Source of the DNA: DAOUBF01 sp034432795
GTDB taxonomy: Bacteria > Chloroflexota > Anaerolineae > DSLN01
NCBI GenBank assembly: GCA_034432795.1
Contig: DAOUBF010000021.1
Coordinates: forward strand, 1-35,838
Length of the DNA stretch: 35,838 bases
Direction of reading: 5' to 3'
A program made the translations under genes and the position numbers. The notes below the pieces were generated by a model. It was not told the origin of the DNA, searched no databases, and worked only from the letters and a program-made list of their open reading frames with translations. Positions 13,361 to 21,439 of the stretch are shown piece by piece (position 1 is the first letter of the stretch; the number at the start of each line of letters is the position of its first letter).

Positions 13361-13638
13361 GGGCTGGGCAGGGTCGGAGGTAAGGGGATGCCCGGCGGCG
13401 CCAGAGTGGCCGTTGGCGTGGCCGTGCTCGCCAGGGGTAGCGTCGGAGAGGGGGCCACAGTGGACAGGATCGGGCTGGACAACACGGGCGGCGTCTCCGG
13501 CTGGGGCTGGCTATTGCCGGTGGAGGGGGTCAGCGTCGCCACCAGGCCGATGATCAAAGCTGCGACGGTCAGCAGGCTGAAGACGAGCCAGGGCGTGCTA
13601 TAACGGGAGCGTCGCGAACGTCGTGAACCTCGCGCCAT
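13357..13638 (-). CDS. Small membrane-anchored Ser/Thr/Pro-rich protein
   Basis: This 93-residue protein has a strongly basic cytoplasmic N-terminus (MARGSRRSRRSRYSTP), one membrane helix (WLVFSLLTVAALIIGLVA), then an outer tail of about 55 residues rich in Ser, Thr and Pro (for example SSPILSTVAPSPTLPLAST). Such tails are extended and are frequent O-glycosylation targets. The architecture suggests an anchored surface or wall-spanning protein; function is unknown. GGAGAAGG before the ATG and a -10/-35 pair upstream support a real gene despite the biased composition. It is convergent with the membrane-protein gene. Confidence 0.6.
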   Translation of the reverse strand: MARGSRRSRRSRYSTPWLVFSLLTVAALIIGLVATLTPSTGNSQPQPETPPVLSSPILSTVAPSPTLPLASTATPTATLAPPGIPLPPTLPSP

Positions 13639-13670
13639 GCCTTCTCCAACACGAAGCAGGGCTTCAGCAT

Positions 13671-13717
13671 TCCCAAATTGGGATCCGCATTATACCACGC
13701 TGCCCGTGATCGGCCAA
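13671..13717 (-). promoter_or_regulatory. Promoter with operator-like palindrome
   Basis: On the minus strand: TTGGCC (13712-13717), 17 bp, TATAAT (13689-13694). Over the predicted transcription start lies the palindrome TCCCAAATTGGGA (13671-13683; arms TCCCAA/TTGGGA). That position suits a repressor site for the small Ser/Thr/Pro-rich protein gene. Confidence 0.55.
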
Positions 13718-13760
13718 ACGGCCTGCTCTGGCCGTGGCCCCTTCAATTGTTCACCCGGCC

Positions 13761-14285
13761 CTACTCGGCCTCCACCACCGAGACCATCTCCGGGCCGCGT
13801 GGCAACTCCCAGGGGTAGACGATGTAGGCGTCAGTGATCGCGGCGTAGTAGTTGGGCGCATGCTTGGGGAAGAGGGAACGATACGGGTTATAATGGAGCA
13901 CGCATAGCTCCGGATACCCGCCAGCGGCCTCCACCCGCCCCTTCACCGCCGTGATCGTCCGGCCACTCCCCCAGACGTCATCCACGATGAGCGTGCGTCG
14001 CCCCACCAGAAGCTCATCCTCGGGGAATTGCAAGAACTCCGGCCAGGTGAGCAACTTGGGCGGCTCGGCCACAGGATGGACATCCGGCCCCGGTCGGGGC
14101 GTCTTGGGGAAGCGCACCGCCGCCGTTAGGATATAGCGCAGGTCCAGCGCCTCGCTGATCAGCCCCCCAGGGATGATCCCGCCCCGCGTGATGATCAGCA
14201 TGGCGTCAAATTCACCCTCAAACTGGGGGATCAAATGATCAATGAGAGCATCCACATCGGCCCAGGTCAATACCTCTCGTCGCAT
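13761..14285 (-). CDS. Purine phosphoribosyltransferase-like protein
   Basis: This 174-residue protein has the type I phosphoribosyltransferase fold. The PRPP-binding loop is LIVDDVWGSGRTI (Asp102-Asp103, about residues 99-111), and the N-terminal ITRGGIIPGG is the pyrophosphate loop. The family transfers phosphoribose from PRPP to a base. The short length and the VDDVWGSGRT variant resemble Gpt/xanthine-guanine and related hypoxanthine enzymes, so purine salvage is likely, with the base not determinable. AGGAGG precedes the ATG. It is downstream of phoU on the same strand, 52 bp away. Confidence 0.85.
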   Translation of the reverse strand: MRREVLTWADVDALIDHLIPQFEGEFDAMLIITRGGIIPGGLISEALDLRYILTAAVRFPKTPRPGPDVHPVAEPPKLLTWPEFLQFPEDELLVGRRTLIVDDVWGSGRTITAVKGRVEAAGGYPELCVLHYNPYRSLFPKHAPNYYAAITDAYIVYPWELPRGPEMVSVVEAE

Positions 14286-14337
14286 GGCTCTGGCATTCCT
14301 CCTGCTTCTTCGCTGCGCTCAGAATGGCGTGTTCAAT

Positions 14338-15006
14338 TCATTTCACGTTCAGTTCTTTCATCTGGCCTGTGGTCATAAAGATCACACGCTCGCTGATGTT
14401 GGTAACACGGTCCCCGATGCGCTCCAGGTTGTGGGCCGCCCAGAGCATATAGGTGGCTTGCGTGATCATCTTGGGGTCTTCCAGCATATAACTCAGGACG
14501 ATGCGAAAGATCTGCTGGTAGAACTGGTCAATCTCATCGTCACGTTGGGCGGCCTGGCGGGCCAATTCCGGGTCGCGGGCCAGAAAGGCATCAAAGCTCT
14601 GGCGCAGCATCTCGCGGCACACCGCCGCCATACGGGGCAGGTCGGACAGCGACTTCAGACGCGCCTCCCCGCTCATGCGCAGCACCATCTTGGCGATCCC
14701 TGCCGCATGATCCCCCATGCGCTCCAGGTCCACCAGGATGTTCATCATGGCGATAATGGCACGTAAGTCACCGGCAGCGGGTTGCTGTGTGGCGATCAGC
14801 GCCAGGCACTCCTCCTCAATCTGGAAGCGCAGGTCGTTGATGGCCATGTCCTCCTGGATCACCTGTCGGGCCAGGGCCACATCGCGCTCGGTGAAGGCCC
14901 GTACGGCACGCTCTATGGCGGTATCCACCAGGCTCTCCATGCGCACCAGATGGTCGCGGATCTCGCTTAGTTCGCGGTCAAGTGCACTCCGTGCAGAAGC
15001 CACCAT
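14338..15006 (-). CDS. phoU: Phosphate-signalling protein PhoU
   Basis: This 222-residue cytoplasmic protein is a full-length PhoU: two similar three-helix bundles with metal-binding motifs. The first repeat contains DLRAIIAMMNILVDLERMGDHA and the second contains YMLWAAHNLERIGDRVTNI; the E-x-x-x-D pattern (ERMGDHA, ERIGDRV) is the iron-cluster site. PhoU dampens the PhoR/PhoB response and Pst-type phosphate uptake. The pst and pho genes that usually accompany it are absent here. The ATG at 15006 gives the family length; an in-frame extension to 15147 would add 47 unlikely residues. Confidence 0.92.
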   Translation of the reverse strand: MVASARSALDRELSEIRDHLVRMESLVDTAIERAVRAFTERDVALARQVIQEDMAINDLRFQIEEECLALIATQQPAAGDLRAIIAMMNILVDLERMGDHAAGIAKMVLRMSGEARLKSLSDLPRMAAVCREMLRQSFDAFLARDPELARQAAQRDDEIDQFYQQIFRIVLSYMLEDPKMITQATYMLWAAHNLERIGDRVTNISERVIFMTTGQMKELNVK

Positions 15007-15191
15007 AACATCTTTGTCCTTTCTTAACAATTTAGACACACAGGATACATGCATTGTACCCCGAAATGGGCCAGGGGACAATGGCCCGCCATCCATAGGA
15101 TCGGTCTTAGCTGTGTCAGGATGCTGCACTAGCGCCTTAGATGACATTGATGGATAATATGGGCTGAAAAGCGCTAAGAGGTTGAAGGTCT

Positions 15192-16598
15192 ATGGCAGAC
15201 ACACACGAAGACAAGTATAGAATCTTCCCTGGTGAAGAATCTTCAAAGATTGAAGGTATAGTAGCCAAATCTTCATTCAGATACCAGTTTAGGCTACCGT
15301 TTGACGAGCCAGATGCACAACCCAGGCCCACCCCACAGCCAGATATAGAAACCGCACTGCGACAACTCCTCAGGCAGGACCTTACGTTCAAAGGGGAGAA
15401 GACAGCTTACGCCACACACAATATACATGCCTTTGCTGCTAAGTTCCCTCCTCAGCTCCCGCGCTTATTCATACGCGAGCTTACGCGCCCAGGTGAACGA
15501 GTCCTTGACCCGATGGTTGGCTCAGGAACCACACTGGTTGAAGCCGTTCTCATGGGCCGTCAGGCTATAGGGATCGATCTTGATCCACTAGCCGTCCTAA
15601 TTGCCCGAGTGAAAAGTACCCCCGTTCATCTACCGCGTTGCGTGGAGGCCGGCATCAGGGTGTTGCAAAGGGCAAGGGATAATCTAGATATATCTGGTGA
15701 TAAAGAACTCAGCAAATTCTATGAACCTCAGGCAATACAATTCTTCCACTATTGGTTTGAGGAACGAACTATTGCCGAACTGTATGCTTTGGCCCGGTCA
15801 TTGCAGATGGTTAATGAAGCTGATATTCGGTCGCTCTTGCAGGTCGTATTCTCTTCTATGATTATTACCAAGTCTGGGGGTCTCACGCGCGCTCGCGACC
15901 TCGCACATAGCCGCCCGCATCGCGATCTAAAGAAACAGGTGAAACAAAGTGCCTTTGACGTGTTTAGAGAACGCCTATACTCGGTTGTTCATTCACTTGA
16001 CAGTATCATAGCTGCACCAGGCAGTGCGATCGTTATCCGCGCAGATGCCAGGATGTTGCCCCTTCAGGATGATTCCGTTGATCTGATTGTTACATCACCC
16101 CCTTATGCTGCTAATGCTATTGACTACATGCGAGCGCATAAGTTCTCCCTCATGTGGCTGGGGTACCCGCCACGAACACTTACACATCTTCGTAGCAAAT
16201 ATATTGGGGCCGAGCTTCGGTCCTCAGATATGGTATTTCCATCTGAGACCGCCAACCGTATTATACAGGGGTTGGGCCAGCAGGATAAGGGGCGAGCGGC
16301 TGTAGTAGCTTACTATTATCGTGATATGGAAACCTCTCTTCGCGAGATGCTGCGCGTACTTGCTAAAGGACGGGCGGCTATCTTAGTCGTTGGCTCATCC
16401 ACAATCCGTCGTGTTGATATTAAAGCACCGACGGTCCTGGCAGAACTGGCCGGTTCTATTGGATTCAAGGTAATTGGTATCACTCAACGCGAAATCAGCC
16501 GTGATGCCAGGATGATGCCTGTGAGTCACAATAAGACGAACAACGGTATTGAGGCACGGATGCACGAAGAGGGAGTGATCGGCTTAATCAAACCATGA
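15192..16598 (+). CDS. Site-specific DNA methyltransferase (amino-methyltransferase type)
   Basis: This 468-residue enzyme transfers methyl from S-adenosylmethionine to an exocyclic amino group of cytosine or adenine. Motif X region is HNIHAFAAKFPPQLP, motif I is DPMVGSGTT (106-114), and the catalytic motif IV is TSPPY (301-305). Between I and IV is an insert of about 180 residues that may recognise DNA. TSPPY with this order fits N4-cytosine or N6-adenine enzymes; the exact base is not decided. Its stop is 13 bp before the nuclease reading frame. GC content and codons (many AAA, ATA, GAT) are visibly more AT-rich than in flanking genes, which suggests acquisition by transfer. Confidence 0.9.
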   Translation: MADTHEDKYRIFPGEESSKIEGIVAKSSFRYQFRLPFDEPDAQPRPTPQPDIETALRQLLRQDLTFKGEKTAYATHNIHAFAAKFPPQLPRLFIRELTRPGERVLDPMVGSGTTLVEAVLMGRQAIGIDLDPLAVLIARVKSTPVHLPRCVEAGIRVLQRARDNLDISGDKELSKFYEPQAIQFFHYWFEERTIAELYALARSLQMVNEADIRSLLQVVFSSMIITKSGGLTRARDLAHSRPHRDLKKQVKQSAFDVFRERLYSVVHSLDSIIAAPGSAIVIRADARMLPLQDDSVDLIVTSPPYAANAIDYMRAHKFSLMWLGYPPRTLTHLRSKYIGAELRSSDMVFPSETANRIIQGLGQQDKGRAAVVAYYYRDMETSLREMLRVLAKGRAAILVVGSSTIRRVDIKAPTVLAELAGSIGFKVIGITQREISRDARMMPVSHNKTNNGIEARMHEEGVIGLIKP

Positions 16599-16611
16599 GA
16601 AGGAAGCGTCA

Positions 16612-16740
16612 ATGCCAACACATGAGCAAATCATGACATTCGTGCGCCATTTTCTGGATAAATGGGTTCATACACCCGATGACATATGGGTGCCCTTTAT
16701 CGCCTGTTGCTGGACTATATCTACGGTGTTCCGCGCATAA
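16612..16740 (+). pseudogene. Out-of-frame N-terminal piece of the restriction nuclease
   Basis: ATG at 16612 has GAGAAGGAAG upstream and opens a 42-codon frame (MPTHEQIMTFVRHFLDKWVH, then TPDDIW) that ends at 16740. The main nuclease frame, two bases out of phase, starts only at 16686 without a ribosome site. Joining the two near 16686-16705 would give a continuous protein of about 240 residues with a normal start. A single frameshift or a sequencing error is the simplest explanation. Confidence 0.5.
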
Positions 16741-17342
16741 CCGATTCAAACCGACTGAGAGAGGGCATCTGGCGTGAACGGGCCAGGCAAGTGGAGCTTT
16801 CACTGGCAAGGGCTATATCTTGTGCCCCCTATGAAGTGGCTAACCACCTTGATATTTTTATGCGCGAACTTTATACGCCTGGTGTGCAACGAATGAATCC
16901 GGTGGGAATCGCTTTTGCCTCCGCAGTAGTCCATCTTATCCAGAAGTTCTCCTCCCAAACTTATCAATGGACAATAGAGGCCAAGATCGGTGTTGACGTC
17001 TTTCCTAACCTAAAAGGCTTCCGCCGCCAAAGTGTAGATATTGTAGCGGCAAGTCAGGGTGCTCCTTTTGCGGTAATTTCCAGCAAATGGGGTATCCGCC
17101 ACGATCGTATCCGTGACCCTCAAGAAGAGGCAGATACCTACAAGCGTGAAATACCGTCGCTGAAGTTCTTCATAGTAACTAACGAATTTGATAATGCTCG
17201 GCTTCAGAAGATACTAACATACCCGACCATTGACGGTGTCTTCCATGTCCGGCGGGACCTGGTCTGGCAAGTGTATGGTGGGCCCATGCCAAGCCTGAGC
17301 AATCTGAAGGACTTTACTGAACTGCTGCCACACTTTTCGTAG
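16686..17342 (+). CDS. Type II restriction endonuclease, PD-(D/E)xK type
   Basis: This 218-residue frame follows the methyltransferase. It has a nuclease-like core: FRRQSVDIV (Asp118), a strand ending ISSKWGIRHDR (Ser132-Ser133-Lys134), and Glu147/Glu148 downstream. Having Ser before the lysine and Glu148 thirteen residues after it recalls the swapped catalytic layout K-x13-E of Cfr10I/Bse634I-type enzymes that cut CCGG-containing sites; I also recall BsaWI-like proteins with an SSKW.IRHDR stretch. The cleaved site is not knowable from this. No ribosome site precedes the ATG at 16686, and the likely true N-terminus lies out of frame at 16612, so the enzyme may be inactive or mis-assembled. 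Confidence 0.7.
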   Translation: MGALYRLLLDYIYGVPRITDSNRLREGIWRERARQVELSLARAISCAPYEVANHLDIFMRELYTPGVQRMNPVGIAFASAVVHLIQKFSSQTYQWTIEAKIGVDVFPNLKGFRRQSVDIVAASQGAPFAVISSKWGIRHDRIRDPQEEADTYKREIPSLKFFIVTNEFDNARLQKILTYPTIDGVFHVRRDLVWQVYGGPMPSLSNLKDFTELLPHFS

Positions 17343-17346
17343 TGGC

Positions 17347-17955
17347 CTATAAATAGCGCCGCAGCCGACGCAGAAGGCGCGTCGGGTAATACCTGTCCAG
17401 CACCTGGTGGATGAGGTCACACACCAGGATACCCAGGAGCAGGCCCAGCGCCAGCGCGGGCCGCTCCCGCGCCCAGCGCAGCACCGCAACCACCATCCAG
17501 AACAGGCCGCCCGACGGCAGCGCCGTTTGTAGTGCCTCCGGCGGCAGCCCGCCGCCCGCCACGCGCACGGCCACCCAGCCCATGTAGATCAGATTCAGGA
17601 CGACCGTCATCAGCGCGATGTAAAGGAGTCGTGTCAGCGTGCCAATAGGGGTGAAGTGGCTCCAGCCACGATGGCGGAAGAGCGCGGCATAGGGGGCGCG
17701 CAGCCAGAAGATGAAGGCGTAGAGGAAGCGCCCCACGACCGGGACCGCCCGCCACTTGCCCTCCTCCTCCAGCGTGGAGTTGGCATCCCAGTCGGGGTTG
17801 GGGCCGAAGGTGCCGATGAGCACGCCCGCACCGGCCGCGCCCATCGCGGCCAGCGGGCTATCGCGCAACGCCAATCCGATGACGGCAGCCAGCGGCAGGC
17901 TGATGGCCGGCCCCAGCGTCAGGTTGAAGCGCATGTGCGTGGCGCCGCCCGGCAT
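17347..17955 (-). CDS. DUF2227-like putative metal-binding membrane protein
   Basis: This 202-residue protein has about four hydrophobic segments. Its central signature is GTFGPNPDWD, W..(x)..Y, then LFRHRGWSHFTPIGTLTRLLY. The Asp pair and the His-rich FRHRGWSH are the pattern of a small membrane family annotated as putative metal-binding (DUF2227), distantly like the YdjM-type membrane hydrolases. No experimental function is known to me. The gene is convergent with the restriction genes (4 bp from the nuclease stop) and lies just downstream of the toxin-antitoxin pair. An internal ATG at 17934 (MRFNLTLGP) is an alternative start. Confidence 0.6.
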   Translation of the reverse strand: MPGGATHMRFNLTLGPAISLPLAAVIGLALRDSPLAAMGAAGAGVLIGTFGPNPDWDANSTLEEEGKWRAVPVVGRFLYAFIFWLRAPYAALFRHRGWSHFTPIGTLTRLLYIALMTVVLNLIYMGWVAVRVAGGGLPPEALQTALPSGGLFWMVVAVLRWARERPALALGLLLGILVCDLIHQVLDRYYPTRLLRRLRRYL

Positions 17956-17962
17956 ATTGTGC

Positions 17963-18235
17963 CTATGCAGCCACCCGCAATCTTTCAGCTAACCACAGAT
18001 TCACTAAGGTCTCAATGGTGACGCCCCGTGCTCTGGCTTGCTCCTCCAACAGGTCCACCAACTCTGGCACAAGTGCGACCGTAAATACTTCTTCACGCAG
18101 GTCAATGTCAAACGCGACTTCCTCGGTTTGATCCTCGTAGTCGGCGGTGCTGTGTGTATCCCAAAACGCGATGATTTCGTCAATACTGGCCGATGCATCG
18201 GGCATCGGATCGCGTTGCGGCTCACCCGCGTCCAT
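17963..18235 (-). CDS. CopG/BrnA-type antitoxin
   Basis: This 90-residue protein contains the family phrase SIDEIIAFWDTHSTADYEDQ followed by EEVAFDID. Then comes a ribbon-helix-helix-like C-terminus: FTVALVPELVDLLEEQARAR, GVTIETLVNLWLAERL. Such antitoxins bind the toxin with the N-terminal part and operator DNA with the RHH part. The ATG at 18235 overlaps the toxin gene by 14 bp, giving translational coupling with the toxin first, as in BrnT/BrnA. A longer in-frame start at 18289 would extend deep into the toxin gene and adds unlikely residues. Confidence 0.8.
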   Translation of the reverse strand: MDAGEPQRDPMPDASASIDEIIAFWDTHSTADYEDQTEEVAFDIDLREEVFTVALVPELVDLLEEQARARGVTIETLVNLWLAERLRVAA

Positions 18236-18509
18236 ATCGCTTCCGCTCCTTCTCATCCATATCGCGGGCACTGATGACGAGTGCCTCATCTCCAGGTTTG
18301 TGAATAAAGAATATCGTTAAGTATCGCCCCGCCTTCGTCTGCCCATAGGCAACATACAGGTCTTCACCTTTGCGCCGCTTGCCCTTGCCTATCCGTCGGA
18401 TGTGAGGTTTGCTCAGAAGCACCTGCCGAATCTCATCCCGATAAACGCGGTGCCTGACCTCCATCTTGGTCACATATTCATAAAGCCAGATGAGGCGGGT
18501 GATCTTCAC
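18222..18509 (-). CDS. BrnT-like toxin
   Basis: This 95-residue basic protein has the C-terminal signature GRYLTIFFIHKPGDEALVIS followed by ARDMDEKERKRY, which is typical of BrnT-family ribonuclease-like toxins. The N-terminal part has EYVTKMEVRHRVYRDEIRQVL, corresponding to the family's K-H-x-V and helix segment. BrnT-type toxins block translation by cutting RNA. The start is GTG. It is paired with the CopG-type antitoxin directly downstream. No clear promoter was found; the 251 bp upstream hold a 28-bp repeat near the murF-alr stop and otherwise nothing I can assign. Confidence 0.8.
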   Translation of the reverse strand: MKITRLIWLYEYVTKMEVRHRVYRDEIRQVLLSKPHIRRIGKGKRRKGEDLYVAYGQTKAGRYLTIFFIHKPGDEALVISARDMDEKERKRYGRG

Positions 18510-18718
18510 AAGCCCGAACCCTCATTGTGCCAAATGGCGCTCACGCCAGTATCCTCCGCGTGATCCAAGCCCCACATGTATAGTCTAACATACTCAAGAA
18601 GACCAGGCAAGCAGCTATACGACCGCCGAAGCAGTCGGGTTAGTGCAGACAAGCCCCGCAGTGTCACTCAGTGGTGCGCATCAGTGGTGAGTGGATATCA
18701 CGCTAGTCAGCGAATAAA

Positions 18719-18746
18719 GATACTAACGGATTAGCCTTGTGATTAA
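18719..18746 (-). repeat. 28-bp repeat S, inverted distant copy
   Basis: The complement begins TTAATCACAAGGC and ends AATCCGTTAGTATC, two mismatches from the copies at 124-151 and 247-274, 18 kb away. It ends 15 bp before the murF-alr stop codon. Confidence 0.75.
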
Positions 18747-18760
18747 GGGATTAAGGTAGC

Positions 18761-21307
18761 TCAACTCACCCGCGGCACCCGTGCCAGGATGGCCGCCACG
18801 ACTTCGTAGTTGATCGTCCCCAGCCGTTGGGCCACGTCCTCCACCGTGATGCGCTCACTGCCCTGGTGGCCGATCAGCACCACCTCGTCGCCAATGCGCA
18901 CATCGGGGATATGGGTCACATCTACCGTTGTCTGGTCCATAGAGACCCGGCCCACAATCGGCGCGCGCTGGCCCTTGATCAGCACCTCGCCCCAGTGCTG
19001 CGGGGCGCGGCGGAAGCCATCGGCGTAGCCCACCGGGATGACGGCAATGTGTTGCTCGCCCTGGGTGATGTACGTCCGGCCATAGCCGATGGAACTGCCC
19101 GGCGGCATGGTCTTGACCTGGGCGACGGTGCTCTTCCAGGCCAGCGCCGGACGGAAGCCCTCCGGCAGCGGCGTCTCCGCCGAGGGGTCCAGGCCGTAGA
19201 GCGCAATGCCCGTCCGCACCATATTAAAGCGCGTCTGCGGCAGGCTGAGTGTGGCGGCGGAGTTGGCGGCGTGGATGTAGCGCGGGCGAATGCCCCGCGC
19301 CGCCAGGTCGTCCAGGAGGCGTTGGAAGCGGGCCAGTTGCTCCAGTGTATACGACTTGTCGGCGCTATCGGCCACGGCGAAGTGGGTGAAGAGGCCCTCC
19401 AGTTCTATGTTGGGCAGAGCCAGCAGGTCCATGATGAAGGGCAGGGCCTCATGGGGGAGCAAGCCCAGCCGCCCCATGCCCGTGTCCACCTTGACGTGGA
19501 CGCGAACGCGGGTGTTCAGGTCGGCGGCGGCGCGGTTGAACGCCTGGGCGATCCCGATGTCGTATAGCGTCACGCGCACGTCGCGCAGGAGGGCCTCCCG
19601 CGCCTGCCAGGCCGGGGTGTAGCCCAGGATGAGGATGGGCGCGGTGATGCCGGCGTCGCGCAGCCGGGCGGCCTCGTTCAATGAGGCCACACCCAGCATG
19701 GTCGCGCCGTTGTTCAGGACGGTGCGCCCGACTTTGATCGCGCCGTGCCCATAGGCATCCGCCTTGAGCACGGCCATAAGGGCCACGTCTGGGCCGATGA
19801 TCTGCTTGATCCGCTGCGTGTTCTCGGCAATGGCGTCTAAGTCAATCTCCACCCAGGTGGGGCGCGAGGGCAGGCCCAACTTGACCTGTTCCCAGCCCGG
19901 CTCCTGGCGCGGCAGGCGCGGCCCATCGCGCTCTGGCTCGGCCAACAGCGCCCTGGCCACCTGCTCCATGCGCGTCTCGGTGTCCCCTTTGACCAGGACG
20001 ACATCGCCTGGCTGTAAGCGGCCATTAAGCGTGCGGATGGCCTCGTTGTGGGTGTAGGTTACAAAGATGCAGTCGGCGGGCAGCCCGGCGTTGCGAGCCG
20101 CCTCGGCGATCTGTTGCGCCCCTTCGCCAACGGTGATCAGAATGTCCAGGCTGGCTGCAGCGGCCTGCCCGATCTGCCGGTAGGCTTCGGTGGCATAGTG
20201 GCCCAGGTCATACAGGTCGCCCAGGATGGCGATGCGGCGGCGGGCCTGGCTAGGGGGCAACTCGCGCACGAACGTCAGCGCCGCCAGGACCGGCGTGGGG
20301 CTGGCGCTGTAGGTGTCGTCCAGGATGGTGCTCCCGTTCAGGCCGGGGAGGGGTTGCAGGCGACCGGGCAGGGGGTCCAGTTCGCCCAACGCAGCCACAG
20401 CCACCGGCAGCGGAATATCGTAGTGTTGGGCCACCGCCAGCGCCGCCAGAGCGTTATATACCTGGTGCTGCCCCAGCAGCCGCAGAGAGACGCGCTGTCC
20501 CCCATCCCGCCCCAGCAGCCGAAACACCGTCCCCTCCAGGTCGGAGACGATGTCGTAGGCCACCAGGTCGGCACCGCGCTCCAGGCCGAAGCCTATCACC
20601 GGCGCATAGGTGCGGTCGGCCATGGCGCGCACCAGCGGATCATCGCGGTTCAGGATGGCAATACCGTCGGGCGGCAGGGCCTCCACCAGGTGGCCGATCT
20701 CGCGGGCAATTGCCTCCAGCGAACCGAAGAAGGCGATATGGTTGGGGTTGACGTTGGTGACGACACCGACATGCGGTGCGGCGATCCGGGCCAGTTCGGC
20801 GATCTCGTCAAAGCCATCGGCGGCCATCTCCAGCACGGCGATCTGGTGCTGCGGCTCCAGGCGCCCCAGCGCGATGGGCAGCCCATAGCGGCTGTTATAG
20901 CTGCCGTAGTTCTTGAAGACCTCATAGCGCGTCGCCAGGATGGCGGCGATCATCTCCTTGGTGCTCGTCTTGCCCGCCGAACCGGCGACGCCAATGACCT
21001 CTACGCCGGTCTTGCGCAGGATGAAGGCGGCGTAGTCGCTGAGCGCGGCCTGCGTATCCGAGACGAGCACCGTAGTCACGCCCAGGTCAGTTGCGGGGGG
21101 GCGCTGGCAGAGCACGCCGGTGACACCACGAGCGACAGCGTCGGAGATATAGTCATGGCCATCCCCTTTATCGCTCTTGACGGCCACAAAGAGTTGGCCC
21201 GGCCGGGCGCGGCGCGAATCGTAGGCGAAATCACCGAACTGGCGCGCCCGGGCCGGTCCAATAAGGCGGCCATGCGTCGCTTCCAGCAGGTCCTCCAGCA
21301 GGATCAT
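18761..21307 (-). CDS. MurF-alanine racemase fusion protein
   Basis: This 848-residue bifunctional enzyme joins two peptidoglycan steps. Residues 1 to about 455 are a MurF-type Mur ligase that adds D-Ala-D-Ala to UDP-MurNAc-tripeptide. It shows the ATP loop GVAGSAGKTSTKEM (Lys113), YGSYNSRYGLP, LEMAADG, TNVNPNHIAFFGS and a C-terminal ILGDLYDLG. Residues from about 483 are an alanine racemase: PLP lysine Lys515 in AVLKADAYGHG, catalytic Tyr742 in IGYGRTYI and HAANSAATL. Racemase supplies D-Ala to the pathway, so fusion ties supply to use. The same order is known from Bacteroidetes fusions. The Mur loop has GSAGKT where GSNGKT or GTNGKT is usual. GGAGGAG precedes the ATG. Confidence 0.93.
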   Translation of the reverse strand: MILLEDLLEATHGRLIGPARARQFGDFAYDSRRARPGQLFVAVKSDKGDGHDYISDAVARGVTGVLCQRPPATDLGVTTVLVSDTQAALSDYAAFILRKTGVEVIGVAGSAGKTSTKEMIAAILATRYEVFKNYGSYNSRYGLPIALGRLEPQHQIAVLEMAADGFDEIAELARIAAPHVGVVTNVNPNHIAFFGSLEAIAREIGHLVEALPPDGIAILNRDDPLVRAMADRTYAPVIGFGLERGADLVAYDIVSDLEGTVFRLLGRDGGQRVSLRLLGQHQVYNALAALAVAQHYDIPLPVAVAALGELDPLPGRLQPLPGLNGSTILDDTYSASPTPVLAALTFVRELPPSQARRRIAILGDLYDLGHYATEAYRQIGQAAAASLDILITVGEGAQQIAEAARNAGLPADCIFVTYTHNEAIRTLNGRLQPGDVVLVKGDTETRMEQVARALLAEPERDGPRLPRQEPGWEQVKLGLPSRPTWVEIDLDAIAENTQRIKQIIGPDVALMAVLKADAYGHGAIKVGRTVLNNGATMLGVASLNEAARLRDAGITAPILILGYTPAWQAREALLRDVRVTLYDIGIAQAFNRAAADLNTRVRVHVKVDTGMGRLGLLPHEALPFIMDLLALPNIELEGLFTHFAVADSADKSYTLEQLARFQRLLDDLAARGIRPRYIHAANSAATLSLPQTRFNMVRTGIALYGLDPSAETPLPEGFRPALAWKSTVAQVKTMPPGSSIGYGRTYITQGEQHIAVIPVGYADGFRRAPQHWGEVLIKGQRAPIVGRVSMDQTTVDVTHIPDVRIGDEVVLIGHQGSERITVEDVAQRLGTINYEVVAAILARVPRVS

Positions 21308-21326
21308 AAGCTCCTCCTCAAAGGGA

Positions 21327-21356
21327 AGTATAGCATGTCCCCATAGCAGGGGACAA
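21327..21356 (-). promoter_or_regulatory. murF-alr promoter with embedded palindrome
   Basis: On the minus strand: TTGTCC (21351-21356), 18 bp, TATACT (21327-21332). Between and overlapping the boxes lies a perfect palindrome GTCCCC-ATAGCA-GGGGAC (21337-21354). Its placement in the spacer suits a repressor or an activator that twists the promoter. Confidence 0.5.
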
Positions 21357-21390
21357 CCATGACGGGCGAAGTTGTGCTCACCGACAGCAT

Positions 21391-21419
21391 TTGCCAGCGT
21401 TTACCGGTTCATGTATATT
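21391..21419 (+). promoter_or_regulatory. Promoter of the Sua5-type gene
   Basis: TTGCCA (21391-21396), exactly 17 bp, TATATT (21414-21419); each box matches five of six consensus bases. The transcript would start near 21426, and its leader would carry the hairpin at 21440-21467 before the ATG at 21499. Confidence 0.6.
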
Positions 21420-21439
21420 GATGAGGTGACTCTCGGTTT

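Noticed and set aside
20048..21346. A 432-codon plus-strand frame opposite murF-alr
   Set aside because: Antisense shadow; the minus strand carries intact Mur ligase and racemase motifs.
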